From the NCBI RefSeq assembly GCF_000719555.1, contig NZ_JOGX01000044.1, positions 38,806 through 102,805 of the forward strand: a stretch of DNA of 64,000 nucleotides, given 5' to 3'. Position numbers and translations under genes: made by a program. Positions 8,678-17,590 of the stretch are shown piece by piece; position 1 is the first letter of the stretch, and the number at the start of each line of letters is the position of its first letter. The DNA is from Streptomyces sp. NRRL F-5727. GTDB lineage: Bacteria; Actinomycetota; Actinomycetes; Streptomycetales; Streptomycetaceae. The notes beneath the pieces are model-generated. The model worked only from the letters and a program-made list of their open reading frames with translations. It searched no databases and was not told the DNA's origin.

Positions 8678-9043
8678 ATGCCCCGCTTCCTCTCCCTCGT
8701 CCGCATCGAGGAGAACACCATCGACATGGAGAGCGCCGACCCCGGCTTCGAGGAGCGGATGGGCGCCCTCTTCGAGGAGATCACCAAGGCCGGCGCCATG
8801 GTGGACACCGCCGGGCTCAAGCCGACCGCCGAGGCCACCCGGATCACCTGGGAGGGCGGGAAGCTGTCCTTCACCGACGGGCCCTTCACCGAGACCAAGG
8901 AGGTCGTGGGCGGCTACGCGATGCTCCAGTGCAAGGACATGGCCGAGGCCGTCGAGTGGGGGAAGCGGTTCCTCGCCGTCCACCCGCCGCACTGGAAGGT
9001 CGGCCTGGAGGTCCGCGAGGTCGAGGAGATGCCGGAGGGCTGA
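8678..9043 (+). CDS. DGPF/YCII-domain protein, partner of ECF42 sigma factor
   Basis: 121 residues with an AGGAG ribosome-binding site seven bases before ATG 8678. The fold-defining segment FTDGPFTETKEVVGGY is the DGPF motif of YCII-like ferredoxin-fold proteins. Genes for DGPF proteins are known to sit directly beside ECF42 sigma factors and to be their conserved target, and here the sigma gene starts 25 bases downstream. The molecular function of DGPF proteins is not established. Confidence 0.85.
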   Translation: MPRFLSLVRIEENTIDMESADPGFEERMGALFEEITKAGAMVDTAGLKPTAEATRITWEGGKLSFTDGPFTETKEVVGGYAMLQCKDMAEAVEWGKRFLAVHPPHWKVGLEVREVEEMPEG

Positions 9044-9068
9044 TCCCCGCTGTGCTGTCATGTGAGGC

Positions 9069-10340
9069 GTGACGGTGGAGAGCACGCTGGAGACGGTCTT
9101 CCGGATGGAGTCGGCGCGGATCATCGCCACGGTGGCGCGGATCGTCCGGGACGTCGGCATCGCCGAGGAGGTCGCCCAGGACGCCTTCGTCGCCGCCCTC
9201 GAGCAGTGGCCCGAAGCGGGCGTCCCGGACCGGCCGGGCGCCTGGCTGACGGCCACCGCCAAGCACCGCGCCGTCGACCTCGTGCGGCGCCGCGAGACGT
9301 ACGCGCGCAAGCTCGCCGAGGTCGGCCGGAGCCTGCCCGAGGAGTCGTACGACCCCGAGCCCGCCGGCCCCGGCGACATCGACGACGACGTGCTCCGGCT
9401 GGTCTTCACCACCTGCCACCCGGTGCTCTCCGCCGAGGCCCGCGCGGCGCTCACCCTGCGGCTCGTCGGCGGGCTGCGGACGGAGGAGATCGCCCGCGCC
9501 TTCCTCGCCCCGGAGGCGACCGTCGCGGCCCGGATCACCCGGGCCAAGCGGACGCTCGCGAAGGCGGGCGTGGAGTTCGAGGTGCCGTACGGGGAGGACC
9601 GGGCGGCCCGGCTCGGCTCCGTCCTCGAAGTCGTCTACCTGATCTTCAACGAGGGGTACGCGGCCACCGCCGGCGACGACCTGCTGCGCCCCGGGCTCTG
9701 CGAGGACGCGCTCCGGCTGGCCCGCGGGCTCGCCGCCCTGATGCCCGGCGAGGGCGAGGTGCACGGACTCGCCGCCCTGCTCGAACTCCAGGCGTCCCGC
9801 ACCCCCGCCCGCACCGGCCCCGACGGGCGGCCGGTGCTCCTCGCGGAGCAGGACCGGCGGCGCTGGAACCGGCTGCTCGTCCGGCGCGGCTACGCCGCCC
9901 TCGCCCGCGCCTGGGGGTCCCCCCGGACGGAGTCCGGGGGCGGGCGCTCCTACGGCCCGTACGCCCTCCAGGCCGCGATCGCCGCCTGCCACGCGCGGGC
10001 GGCCTCGTACGAGGAGACCGACTGGGCGGTGATCGCCGGGCTCTACGGGCGGCTCATGGAGCTGGCACCGTCGCCGGTGGTCGAGCTGAACCGGGCGGTG
10101 GCCGTCTCGATGGCCGACGGCCCGGCCGCCGCGCTCCCGATCGTCGACGCGCTCGCCGCCGAACCGGCCCTGGAGCGCTACCACCTGCTGCCCAGCGTCC
10201 GCGGCGACCTGCTGGCCCGGCTCGGCCGGGACGCGGAGGCCCGGGCGGAGTTCGCGCGGGCGGCGGAGCTGACCAGGAACGAGCGGGAGCGGGCGCTGCT
10301 GCGGGCCCGCGCGGGGGAGCCGGAGGCCGGCACCGCCTAG
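9069..10340 (+). CDS. ECF42-family RNA polymerase sigma factor with C-terminal TPR-like extension
   Basis: 423 residues, start GTG 9069. Sigma-2 region around RIVRDVGIAEEVAQDAFVAA, sigma-4 region around LTLRLVGGLRTEEIARAFL, then a long helical domain with the family sequence VYLIFNEGYAA and repeated Ala-rich helices (SnoaL-free, TPR-like). ECF42 factors lack an anti-sigma factor and rely on this extension, as known for the group. The DGPF gene immediately upstream is the expected partner. An in-frame 21-base palindrome (9920-9940) inserts Gly/Ser/Pro-rich residues (WGSPRTESGGG) between two helices of the extension, which looks like a small repeat that entered the gene without breaking it. Confidence 0.92.
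   Translation: MTVESTLETVFRMESARIIATVARIVRDVGIAEEVAQDAFVAALEQWPEAGVPDRPGAWLTATAKHRAVDLVRRRETYARKLAEVGRSLPEESYDPEPAGPGDIDDDVLRLVFTTCHPVLSAEARAALTLRLVGGLRTEEIARAFLAPEATVAARITRAKRTLAKAGVEFEVPYGEDRAARLGSVLEVVYLIFNEGYAATAGDDLLRPGLCEDALRLARGLAALMPGEGEVHGLAALLELQASRTPARTGPDGRPVLLAEQDRRRWNRLLVRRGYAALARAWGSPRTESGGGRSYGPYALQAAIAACHARAASYEETDWAVIAGLYGRLMELAPSPVVELNRAVAVSMADGPAAALPIVDALAAEPALERYHLLPSVRGDLLARLGRDAEARAEFARAAELTRNERERALLRARAGEPEAGTA
9920..9940. repeat. Intragenic hairpin repeat inside the ECF42 gene
   Basis: CCCCCGGAC (9920-9928), a GGA loop, and GTCCGGGGG (9932-9940) form a perfect 9-bp stem within the coding sequence. The encoded residues are out of character with the surrounding Ala/Leu/Arg helices. 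The same kind of short C/G palindrome is common in Streptomyces genomes, from memory; copy number here would need a genome search. Confidence 0.55.
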
Positions 10341-10470
10341 GCCCTGTCGTCAAACTCCCGCCTGCCCCGCGACGCGCACGCGCTCTCGCCGCACCGGGTG
10401 AAAGCCCGAGTACGTCCAGTACGAGGACTTCCACCCGGCACGCCGAGAGCACGCACCTGACGCCGCGGGG
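10341..10470. repeat. Truncated palindromic repeat element (MITE-like) abutting the ECF42 stop codon
   Basis: The left end GCCCTGTCGTCAAACTCCCG begins at the base after the sigma-factor TAG. Around a centre near 10416 the sequence folds back on itself: GGGTGAAAGCCCGAGTAC (10396-10413) against GTACGAGGACTTCCACCC (10419-10436), then CGCTCTCGCCG (10381-10391) against CGCCGAGAGC (10441-10450), then CCCCGCG against CGCGGGG (10464-10470). The left arm is about 20 bases longer, so the right terminal inverted repeat is missing. I recall this terminus as a dispersed Streptomyces repeat; no transposase is present. Confidence 0.6.
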
Positions 10471-10527
10471 CCGCGCTGGCCCGACCGGGACGCCCTGCTC
10501 GCGGACCGGGCGCTGGCGCTGGGGGAG

Positions 10528-11079
10528 TTGACGAGGCGTTCGCTCGGCGGCGGGCGGTTCGCGCTGTTCGCCGGCGCGGTGCTGGTGCTCCAGCTGGGCT
10601 GGGGCATGGTCGGCGTGCTGCTCGTCGACCTCGGCCACGGCGCGATCCTCGACCCGATCACGTTCCTCATCGGCCTGTTCATCGCCCTCCTCGGCCTCGG
10701 GGTGATGGTGCCCGGCGTCTGGCTCGCGGTGCGCGGGGTGCGCCGGGACCGCGTGGTGCGCGAACGGCTGCTGCTGTGGGCGGTCCTGGACCGGCACGGG
10801 CCGACGGACGCGCGGCTGCGGGCGCCCGTCGCGAGCGCCTGCTGGATGGCGGTCTCCGCCGTCCTGTGCGGCCTCGGGCTGTGGCTGGGCTTCGCCGTGC
10901 CCGCCGGGACGGACCCGGCGAACGGCTACGGCCTCGTCGCGTACGGCATGGGCGTCGCTCTGATCCTCTGGATCAACGGCCTGATCGGGCTCTTCAAGGC
11001 CGTCGGCCACTTCCGGATGGCGCTCAGGGTCGTGCCGGCCGGCCGATCAGCATCGTCGGGGCGCCCGCGACACGTGTGA
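10528..11079 (+). CDS. Four-helix membrane protein with uncertain, possibly lost, start
   Basis: 183 residues from the TTG at 10528, with four hydrophobic segments (around GAVLVLQLGWGMVGVLLV, FLIGLFIALLGLGVM, AVSAVLCGLGLWLGF, MGVALILWINGLIGLF). The frame remains open upstream with coding-like sequence (RDALLADRALALGEL) back into the palindromic element, where it meets a TGA in the left arm without any ATG or GTG. The TTG has GGGGGAG directly abutting it, a poor spacing. The element has therefore probably replaced the original 5' end. It overlaps the convergent methyltransferase gene by 56 bases. No family recognised. Confidence 0.55.
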   Translation: MTRRSLGGGRFALFAGAVLVLQLGWGMVGVLLVDLGHGAILDPITFLIGLFIALLGLGVMVPGVWLAVRGVRRDRVVRERLLLWAVLDRHGPTDARLRAPVASACWMAVSAVLCGLGLWLGFAVPAGTDPANGYGLVAYGMGVALILWINGLIGLFKAVGHFRMALRVVPAGRSASSGRPRHV

Positions 11080-12199
11080 GCAGCACCGTCGCCGCGTTCG
11101 GGCCCTTGGGCCGCACCTTCCGGCGGATCTCCTCGGGCTCGACGGCCGAGCCGCGCTTCTTCACCGTCAGGTTGCCCACCTCGCGCTCGCGGAGGAGGGC
11201 CTTCAGCTTCTTGAGGTTGAAGGGGAGCTCGTCGGTGATCTCGTAGGCGGAGGCGTACGGGGTGGGGGTCAGCGTGTCGGCGGTGACGTAGGCGATCGTC
11301 GCGTCGATCAGGCCGCCGCCCAGCTCCTCGGCGACCTCGGCGACCAGATGGGCGCGGATGACGGCGCCGTCGGGCTCGTAGAGGTAGCGGCCGACCGGGC
11401 GGACCGCCGGGTCGGGGAGGCCGCGGCCGGTGAGGCTCGCGCCGGAGGGCAGCAGGGTGGCGCGGCGCGCGCCCGGTTCGGTGCCGAACCAGAGCACGGC
11501 CTCCTTCACGTCGCCGCCGTCCGAGATCCACTCGGCCTCGGCCTCGTCCGGGACGGTCTCGTGCGGGATGCCGGGGGCGATCTTCAGGGCCGCGCGCGGG
11601 GCCTTGCGGGCGGCGTCCATGGCCCAGGAGAGCGGCGGGGAGTACGCCTCGGGGTCGAAGATGCGGCCCCGCCCGCCGCGCCGGGCCGGGTCGACGAAGA
11701 CGGCGTCGTACGGGCTGGTGTCGATCTCGGTGACGTCGGCGCAGCGGACCTCGATCAGCCCGTCGAGGCCGAGCGCGGCGGCGTTGGCGCGGGCTACCTC
11801 GGCGGTGAGCGGGTCGCGGTCGACGGCGAGGACGGAGATGCCGGCGCGGGCGAGCGCGAGCGCGTCGCCGCCGACGCCGGAGCAGAGGTCGGCGACGCTG
11901 CCGACGCCGAGGGCCTTGAGCCGGTTCGCGCGGTAGGTGCCGACGGTGGCGCGGGTGGACTGCTCGACGCCGTTCGGCGTGAAGTACATGCGGTACGCGT
12001 CCTCGGCGCCGAACTTCGCCACCGCGCGCTGCCGCAGCCGGGCCTGCCCGAGGGCCGCCGAGACCAGCTCGGCGGGGTGGTCGCGGCGCAGCCGGGAGGC
12101 GACCGCCAGCTCCTGGGCGGGGTCGTAGTCGCGCAGGGCGGCGAGGAGGGTCTGGCCCTCGGGGGCGAGCAGGGCGGTGAAGGCGGCGAGGTCGGTCAC
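11024..12199 (-). CDS. Class I SAM-dependent methyltransferase with THUMP-like C-terminal domain
   Basis: 391 residues from GTG 12199, preceded by a GGGAGAATGGGAC purine-rich site. The Rossmann methyltransferase motifs are clear: VADLCSGVGGDALALA (motif I), VLAVDRDPLTAEVA (acidic loop), CADV and the VFVDPARR motif resembling the D/NPP-type catalytic loop of RNA/DNA N-methyltransferases. The C-terminal part (ELPFNLKKLKALLRE and the RRKVRPKGPNAATVLLT strand) matches the THUMP-like domain found in this actinobacterial family. RNA is the likely substrate by fold, but the site is unknown. It is convergent with the damaged membrane-protein ORF. Confidence 0.85.
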   Translation of the reverse strand: MTDLAAFTALLAPEGQTLLAALRDYDPAQELAVASRLRRDHPAELVSAALGQARLRQRAVAKFGAEDAYRMYFTPNGVEQSTRATVGTYRANRLKALGVGSVADLCSGVGGDALALARAGISVLAVDRDPLTAEVARANAAALGLDGLIEVRCADVTEIDTSPYDAVFVDPARRGGRGRIFDPEAYSPPLSWAMDAARKAPRAALKIAPGIPHETVPDEAEAEWISDGGDVKEAVLWFGTEPGARRATLLPSGASLTGRGLPDPAVRPVGRYLYEPDGAVIRAHLVAEVAEELGGGLIDATIAYVTADTLTPTPYASAYEITDELPFNLKKLKALLREREVGNLTVKKRGSAVEPEEIRRKVRPKGPNAATVLLTRVAGAPTMLIGRPARP

Positions 12200-12322
12200 C
12201 GTCCCATTCTCCCTGTGGGCCGGGCGGGGGACGGTGGGGCCGGTACGGCGGTGTCGCGGCCGGAGGGGCGGGTGGCGCTGACAGGATGCGGCGCCATACC
12301 GGTCGTACGACAAAAGGAAGAA

Positions 12323-13249
12323 ATGATGGCAAAGGGTCACTCCCGTCGTGCCCTGGGTGCCGCGCTCCTCGTCGCCGCGCTCACCTCCACCGCCGCCTGC
12401 TCCGGCGGCTCCGACGCCCCCGGCGCGGGCACCGGCGGCGCCCCCGCGCCCGCCGCAGGCCAGCAGGCCCCGGCGAAGACCGCCGCCCAGCTGGCCCGGG
12501 AGAAGAAGGCCGCGCTGGCGAAGCGGCGGGCCGCCCGGGCCGCCGCCGCGAAGAAGTGGGGCCTCAGGCTGACCCCGCTCGAAGCGCCCGCCCCGCCGAG
12601 GACCAAGCCGCGGATCACCACCCGGAAGGGCTTCGAGACCGACGGCGAGGGCCTGCCGCCCGTCTTCACCACTGTCCCCACCAAGGAGAAGATCGTCTTC
12701 CTGACGATCGACGACGGCGCCGAGAAGGACCCCGAGCTCATCCGGATGATGGCCGAGCTGGACATCCCCTACAGCGCCTTCCTCAGCGACTACGTCGTCA
12801 GCGACGACTACGCCTACTTCGCGAAGATGCAGAAGTCCCAGCCGCGCGGGGTCTCCCTCCACAACCACACGCTCAACCACAAGTACCTGCCCGGGCTCTC
12901 CTACGCCCGCCAGAAGCGCGAGATCTGCGGCATGCAGGACGTCATCGAGAAGAAGTACGGCAAGCGCCCCGAGCTCTTCCGCCCGCCCTACGGCAACTAC
13001 AACGAGGACACCCTGCGCGCCGCCAAGTCCTGCGGCGTCAAGGCCGTCCCGCTCTGGGCCTCCGAGGCGTTCCCCGACCACATGGAGTGGCGCGAGTGGG
13101 ACCGCGACCTGCACCCCGGCGACATCGTCCTCACCCACTTCCGCGGCGAGGAGGACTGGAAGGGCAGCATGCCCGACATGATCCGCCGGGCGATGAACGT
13201 GATCACGTCCAAGGGGTACGCGGTCGCCCGGCTGGAGGACTACGTATGA
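12323..13249 (+). CDS. Polysaccharide deacetylase lipoprotein (NodB family), copy 2
   Basis: 308 residues; ATG 12323 and ATG 12326 both follow AAAGGAAG, the second with better spacing. A signal peptide ends in TAAC, a weak lipobox. A Lys/Ala-rich helical linker precedes the NodB domain: LTIDDGAEKDPE, HNHTLNHK, and RPPYGNYN motifs, and HPGDIVLTHFRG. It shares the odd DDGAEKDPE and ICG-Q/M blocks with the deacetylase at 7739, so the two are paralogues. Its stop overlaps the ATG of a tiny lipoprotein gene. Confidence 0.88.
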   Translation: MMAKGHSRRALGAALLVAALTSTAACSGGSDAPGAGTGGAPAPAAGQQAPAKTAAQLAREKKAALAKRRAARAAAAKKWGLRLTPLEAPAPPRTKPRITTRKGFETDGEGLPPVFTTVPTKEKIVFLTIDDGAEKDPELIRMMAELDIPYSAFLSDYVVSDDYAYFAKMQKSQPRGVSLHNHTLNHKYLPGLSYARQKREICGMQDVIEKKYGKRPELFRPPYGNYNEDTLRAAKSCGVKAVPLWASEAFPDHMEWREWDRDLHPGDIVLTHFRGEEDWKGSMPDMIRRAMNVITSKGYAVARLEDYV

Positions 13250-13416
13250 GCCGGCTCCGCCCGCTCGTGGTCGCCGCCCTCCTCCTCGTCCTGACCGGCT
13301 GCGCCTCCGCCGTCGACCCGCTCGAACGCCTCGGCCGCAAGGCCGTGGAGCGGGTCGGCGACGGCCGCGACGCCGACCGGGGCCCGGTCCGGGCGGAGGG
13401 GGCCCCGCGTTCCTGA
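13246..13416 (+). CDS. Tiny lipoprotein coupled to deacetylase copy 2
   Basis: 56 residues with start ATG inside the deacetylase stop (ATGA). The signal VVAALLLVLTGC is a good lipobox with the Cys at about residue 19; the mature part is only about 37 charged residues (Arg, Asp, Glu, no aromatic). It may assist or localise the deacetylase, but nothing in the sequence shows a function. Confidence 0.65.
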   Translation: MSRLRPLVVAALLLVLTGCASAVDPLERLGRKAVERVGDGRDADRGPVRAEGAPRS

Positions 13417-13517
13417 CGGGCTTCGCACGGAACCCCGGACTCCGTGCACGCGTTCCCCGGATCGGGGCCGGATCGCGGCGCCCGCGCGCCGTACCGGCAC
13501 CGCCACGAGGTGAGGAA

Positions 13518-13544
13518 TTGGCACTCCGCTTGACCGAGTGCTAA
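13518..13544. promoter_or_regulatory. CIRCE operator 1 upstream of groES
   Basis: TTGGCACTC-N9-GAGTGCTAA, one mismatch from the CIRCE consensus TTAGCACTC-N9-GAGTGCTAA bound by HrcA. It covers the -35 element of the groES promoter. Confidence 0.95.
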
Positions 13545-13557
13545 TCGCGGTCATAGT
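13530..13557 (+). promoter_or_regulatory. Putative vegetative (HrdB) promoter of groES-groEL1
   Basis: TTGACC at 13530-13535 and CATAGT at 13552-13557 with a 16-base spacer. It is the only good promoter between the two CIRCE boxes, and its position agrees with HrcA blocking polymerase from both sides. Confidence 0.75.
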
Positions 13558-13564
13558 CTCGGCT

Positions 13565-13591
13565 CTGGCACTCCCCACCGGAGAGTGCCAA
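13565..13591. promoter_or_regulatory. CIRCE operator 2 upstream of groES
   Basis: CTGGCACTC-N9-GAGTGCCAA lies 20 bases after the first operator, near the expected transcription start. Two CIRCE copies are typical of Streptomyces groES operons. This copy departs from consensus at the outer bases only. Confidence 0.92.
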
Positions 13592-13690
13592 CACAGCGAC
13601 GGGCAGGTCCGGCACCCGCGACGACGGATCCACCTGGTCGCCACCTCAGACAGTTAACCCCGCGAGATCTCCGAAGGGGGAGGTCGGATC

Positions 13691-13999
13691 GTGACGACCG
13701 CCAGCTCCAAGGTTGCCATCAAGCCGCTCGAGGACCGCATCGTGGTCCAGCCGCTCGACGCCGAGCAGACCACGGCCTCGGGCCTGGTCATCCCGGACAC
13801 CGCGAAGGAGAAGCCCCAGGAGGGCGCCGTCCTCGCCGTGGGCCCGGGCCGCTTCGAGAACGGCGAGCGCCTGCCGCTCGACGTCAAGGTCGGCGACGTC
13901 GTGCTCTACAGCAAGTACGGCGGCACCGAGGTGAAGTACAACGGCGACGAGTACCTCGTCCTCTCGGCCCGCGACGTGCTCGCGATCATCGAGAAGTAA
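13691..13999 (+). CDS. groES: Co-chaperonin GroES
   Basis: 102-residue heptameric lid of the GroEL chaperonin. [14 protein letters not shown], the mobile loop region [17 protein letters not shown], and the C-terminal [15 protein letters not shown] are all present. The GTG at 13691 follows AGGGGGAGG. It heads the heat-shock operon, repressed by HrcA through two CIRCE operators; an intrinsic-terminator-like hairpin separates it from groEL1. Confidence 0.98.
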   Translation: MTTASSKVAIKPLEDRIVVQPLDAEQTTASGLVIPDTAKEKPQEGAVLAVGPGRFENGERLPLDVKVGDVVLYSKYGGTEVKYNGDEYLVLSARDVLAIIEK

Positions 14000-14018
14000 A
14001 GACGACGTACCTGCTTTG

Positions 14019-14075
14019 AACCGCGCCCCTGACCCCTTGATCTCTTGGGCGTCCAGGGGCGCGGTTTCGTTTTTC
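14019..14075 (+). terminator. Hairpin with T-run between groES and groEL1
   Basis: AACCGCGCCCCTG (14019-14031) and its perfect complement (14054-14066) are followed by TCGTTTTTC. This is the structure of a rho-independent terminator or attenuator placed inside the operon, which would give more groES than groES-groEL transcript. A shorter groES-only transcript is known for Streptomyces groES-groEL1 operons, as I recall. Confidence 0.8.
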
Positions 14076-14100
14076 TCCACACGATTTCCGAGAGGGCTGA

Positions 14101-15738
<1,638 letters not shown>

Positions 15739-15755
15739 GGCACGCCGTAGCAGAC

Positions 15756-15800
15756 CACCGAGGCCCGGTGCCCCCGTCGCGGGGGCACCGGGCCTCGGTG
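15756..15800. terminator. Bidirectional terminator between groEL1 and the convergent SnoaL-like gene
   Basis: A perfect 20-bp inverted repeat (15756-15775 with 15781-15800) around a 5-base loop. There is no T-run, as is usual for Streptomyces terminators. It serves both converging genes. Confidence 0.85.
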
Positions 15801-15811
15801 TCTCCCTCTCG

Positions 15812-16510
15812 CTAGGTCTCCACCGCGCCGAGCTGCCCCATCAGGCCGAGCAGGTCGTACTGCCACCAGCCCTCGACGATCTTCCCGTCGTCACGGAAAC
15901 GGTGGATGGTGGTGCCGGTCATGGTGACCTCCATGCCGGTCGGCTGGAGGCCCATGAAGTCCCCGACGTGGGTCCCGCGCCAGGTCCAGCGGGTGCACAC
16001 GCGGTCGCCGTCGGCGATCTGGTCGTCGATCGTGAACGCGAAGTCGAAGCCCGCGCGCCACATCTCCACCTCGCGCCGGACCGCGTCCATCCCGATCGTG
16101 TCCTGCGGATTCGTCGGATCGTGGTCGTGGTAGCCCTCGGCGAGCAGCCCGTCGAGCAGCGCCAGGTCCGAACCGTTCGCCATCTGCTCGAACATCTGCC
16201 GCGCGTTCGCCTTGTACAGCGCCTCGTCCCGGACCACGTCCAGGTCCGTGAAGGTCGGCATCTCGTCACAGAGGGCGACCATCTCCCGGAAGATCCGGTC
16301 GGTCTCCGGCAGCTGCGAGTTGCGCATGGCCACGTCGTACGAGGGGAACTCGACGATCTCCACGATGTGCGAGGCGTCGGACCGGTCGGTCCCGACGATG
16401 CTGTGGGTCGCGGTCCGTTTCCCCCGGGTCTCCTCGACCCACCGGTCCATGAGCCGGTTCAGCTCCTGGACCCGGCTCGTCCTGCACTCGATGATCTGCA
16501 CGAAGGTCAT
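15812..16510 (-). CDS. SnoaL-like ester cyclase/nuclear-transport-factor-2-fold protein with N-terminal ABM-like half
   Basis: 232 residues in two parts. Residues 1-100 (TFVQIIECRTSRVQELN ... SHIVEIVEFPSYDVAM) look like a dimeric ferredoxin-type barrel similar to monooxygenase-like stress proteins. Residues 105-230 resemble the SnoaL fold: YHDHDPTNPQ, DFAFTIDDQIADGDRV, RWTWRGTHVGDFMGL and GKIVEGWWQYD, the last two being typical of SnoaL-type proteins. There is no biosynthetic cluster nearby, so a stress or detoxification role is as likely as polyketide cyclisation. Start ATG follows GGAGGCGGCC. Confidence 0.78.
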   Translation of the reverse strand: MTFVQIIECRTSRVQELNRLMDRWVEETRGKRTATHSIVGTDRSDASHIVEIVEFPSYDVAMRNSQLPETDRIFREMVALCDEMPTFTDLDVVRDEALYKANARQMFEQMANGSDLALLDGLLAEGYHDHDPTNPQDTIGMDAVRREVEMWRAGFDFAFTIDDQIADGDRVCTRWTWRGTHVGDFMGLQPTGMEVTMTGTTIHRFRDDGKIVEGWWQYDLLGLMGQLGAVET

Positions 16511-16553
16511 GGCCGCCTCCGACCGGGCGAAGCCGCGGATGGACCCCTCCAGT

Positions 16554-17573
16554 CTAGGCCGAGTGGGTGAGGTCGGCGGCTCTGACCTCCTCGGCGAAGG
16601 GCTCGCCGCGGGTGTAGCGGACGATCTCCGCCAGGGCCTGGTCGGTCATCCGGTGCAGCTCGTTGCCGAGGGAGCCGGCGATGTGCGGGGTGAGGAGGAC
16701 GTTGGGGAGGGTGTAGAGCGGGGAGTCCGCGGGAGGCAGTTCCGGGTCGGTCACGTCGAGCACCGCGTGGAGGCGGCCCGCCGTCAGGTGGGGGAGGAGG
16801 GCGTCCTCGTCGATCAGCGAGCCGCGGGAGGTGTTGATCAGGGTGGCGCCGTCGGGCAGGGCGGCGAGCTGGCGGGCCCCGATCATCCGGTACGTGGAGG
16901 GGAGTTGGGGTGCGTGGACGGAGACGACCGAGCTGCGGGCGCAGAGTTCGTCCAGGCCGGCGAGGGCCGCGCCCGGCGGCGGGACCGTCAGGTACGGGTC
17001 GTACAGCAGCACCTCGACGTCGAAGGGGCGCAGCAGTTCGACGACCCGGCGGCCGATGCGGGAGGCGCCGACGATGCCGACCGTGCGGCGGTAGTTGCCC
17101 CAGGCGGCGGACTCGGCGAGCCAGGCGTGGTCGGTGCGGAGTTCGGCGTACCGCTGGGCCGAGCGCAGCACCCGCTTCCCGGCGAAGAGGATCGCGGCGA
17201 GGGTGTACTCGGCGACCGGCAGGGCGTTGGCGGCGGCGGCGCTGGTGACCCTGAGGCCGCGGTCCCAGCAGGCGTCGGTGATGTGGTGCTTGACCGAACC
17301 GGCCGCGTGCACCACGGCCTTGAGGCGCGGGGCGCGGGCCAGCACCTCCGGGGTGAGCGGGGTGGCGCCCCAGCAGGTGAGGAGGAGTTCGGCCTCGGCG
17401 AGGGCGGCGGCGGTGCGCGGGTCGGGGGCGGTCAGGTCGTGGGCGACCAGGTGCGGGTCGGTGCGGGTGAGCTCCGCGAGGCGGGTGCGGTGGGCGTCGG
17501 TGAGGAGCCGGCCGGCGACGCCGGGGCCCATCGCGAGCAGGAGGGCGGGGCGGTTGTCGGTGGTCGGGTGCAT
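16554..17573 (-). CDS. D-isomer-specific 2-hydroxyacid dehydrogenase
   Basis: 339 residues, NAD-dependent. The Rossmann motif TVGIVGASRIGRRVVELL has GASRIG in place of the usual G-x-G-x-x-G middle Gly, and the catalytic residues follow family order: Arg in INTSRGSLIDEDAL, Glu in VLDVTDPEL..., and His in LLTPHIAGS. It reduces a 2-keto acid or oxidises a D-2-hydroxy acid, cytoplasmic. It is the last gene of a four-gene minus-strand operon after the ABC importer, starting 18 bases after the permease stop, so the imported sugar or sugar acid is probably its pathway substrate (inference). Confidence 0.88.
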   Translation of the reverse strand: MHPTTDNRPALLLAMGPGVAGRLLTDAHRTRLAELTRTDPHLVAHDLTAPDPRTAAALAEAELLLTCWGATPLTPEVLARAPRLKAVVHAAGSVKHHITDACWDRGLRVTSAAAANALPVAEYTLAAILFAGKRVLRSAQRYAELRTDHAWLAESAAWGNYRRTVGIVGASRIGRRVVELLRPFDVEVLLYDPYLTVPPPGAALAGLDELCARSSVVSVHAPQLPSTYRMIGARQLAALPDGATLINTSRGSLIDEDALLPHLTAGRLHAVLDVTDPELPPADSPLYTLPNVLLTPHIAGSLGNELHRMTDQALAEIVRYTRGEPFAEEVRAADLTHSA

Positions 17574-17590
17574 GGTGGGACCTGTGCTCC

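Noticed and set aside
15812..16510. Polyketide cyclase of a biosynthetic gene cluster
   Set aside because: No ketosynthase or carrier protein in the window; SnoaL fold alone is not diagnostic.
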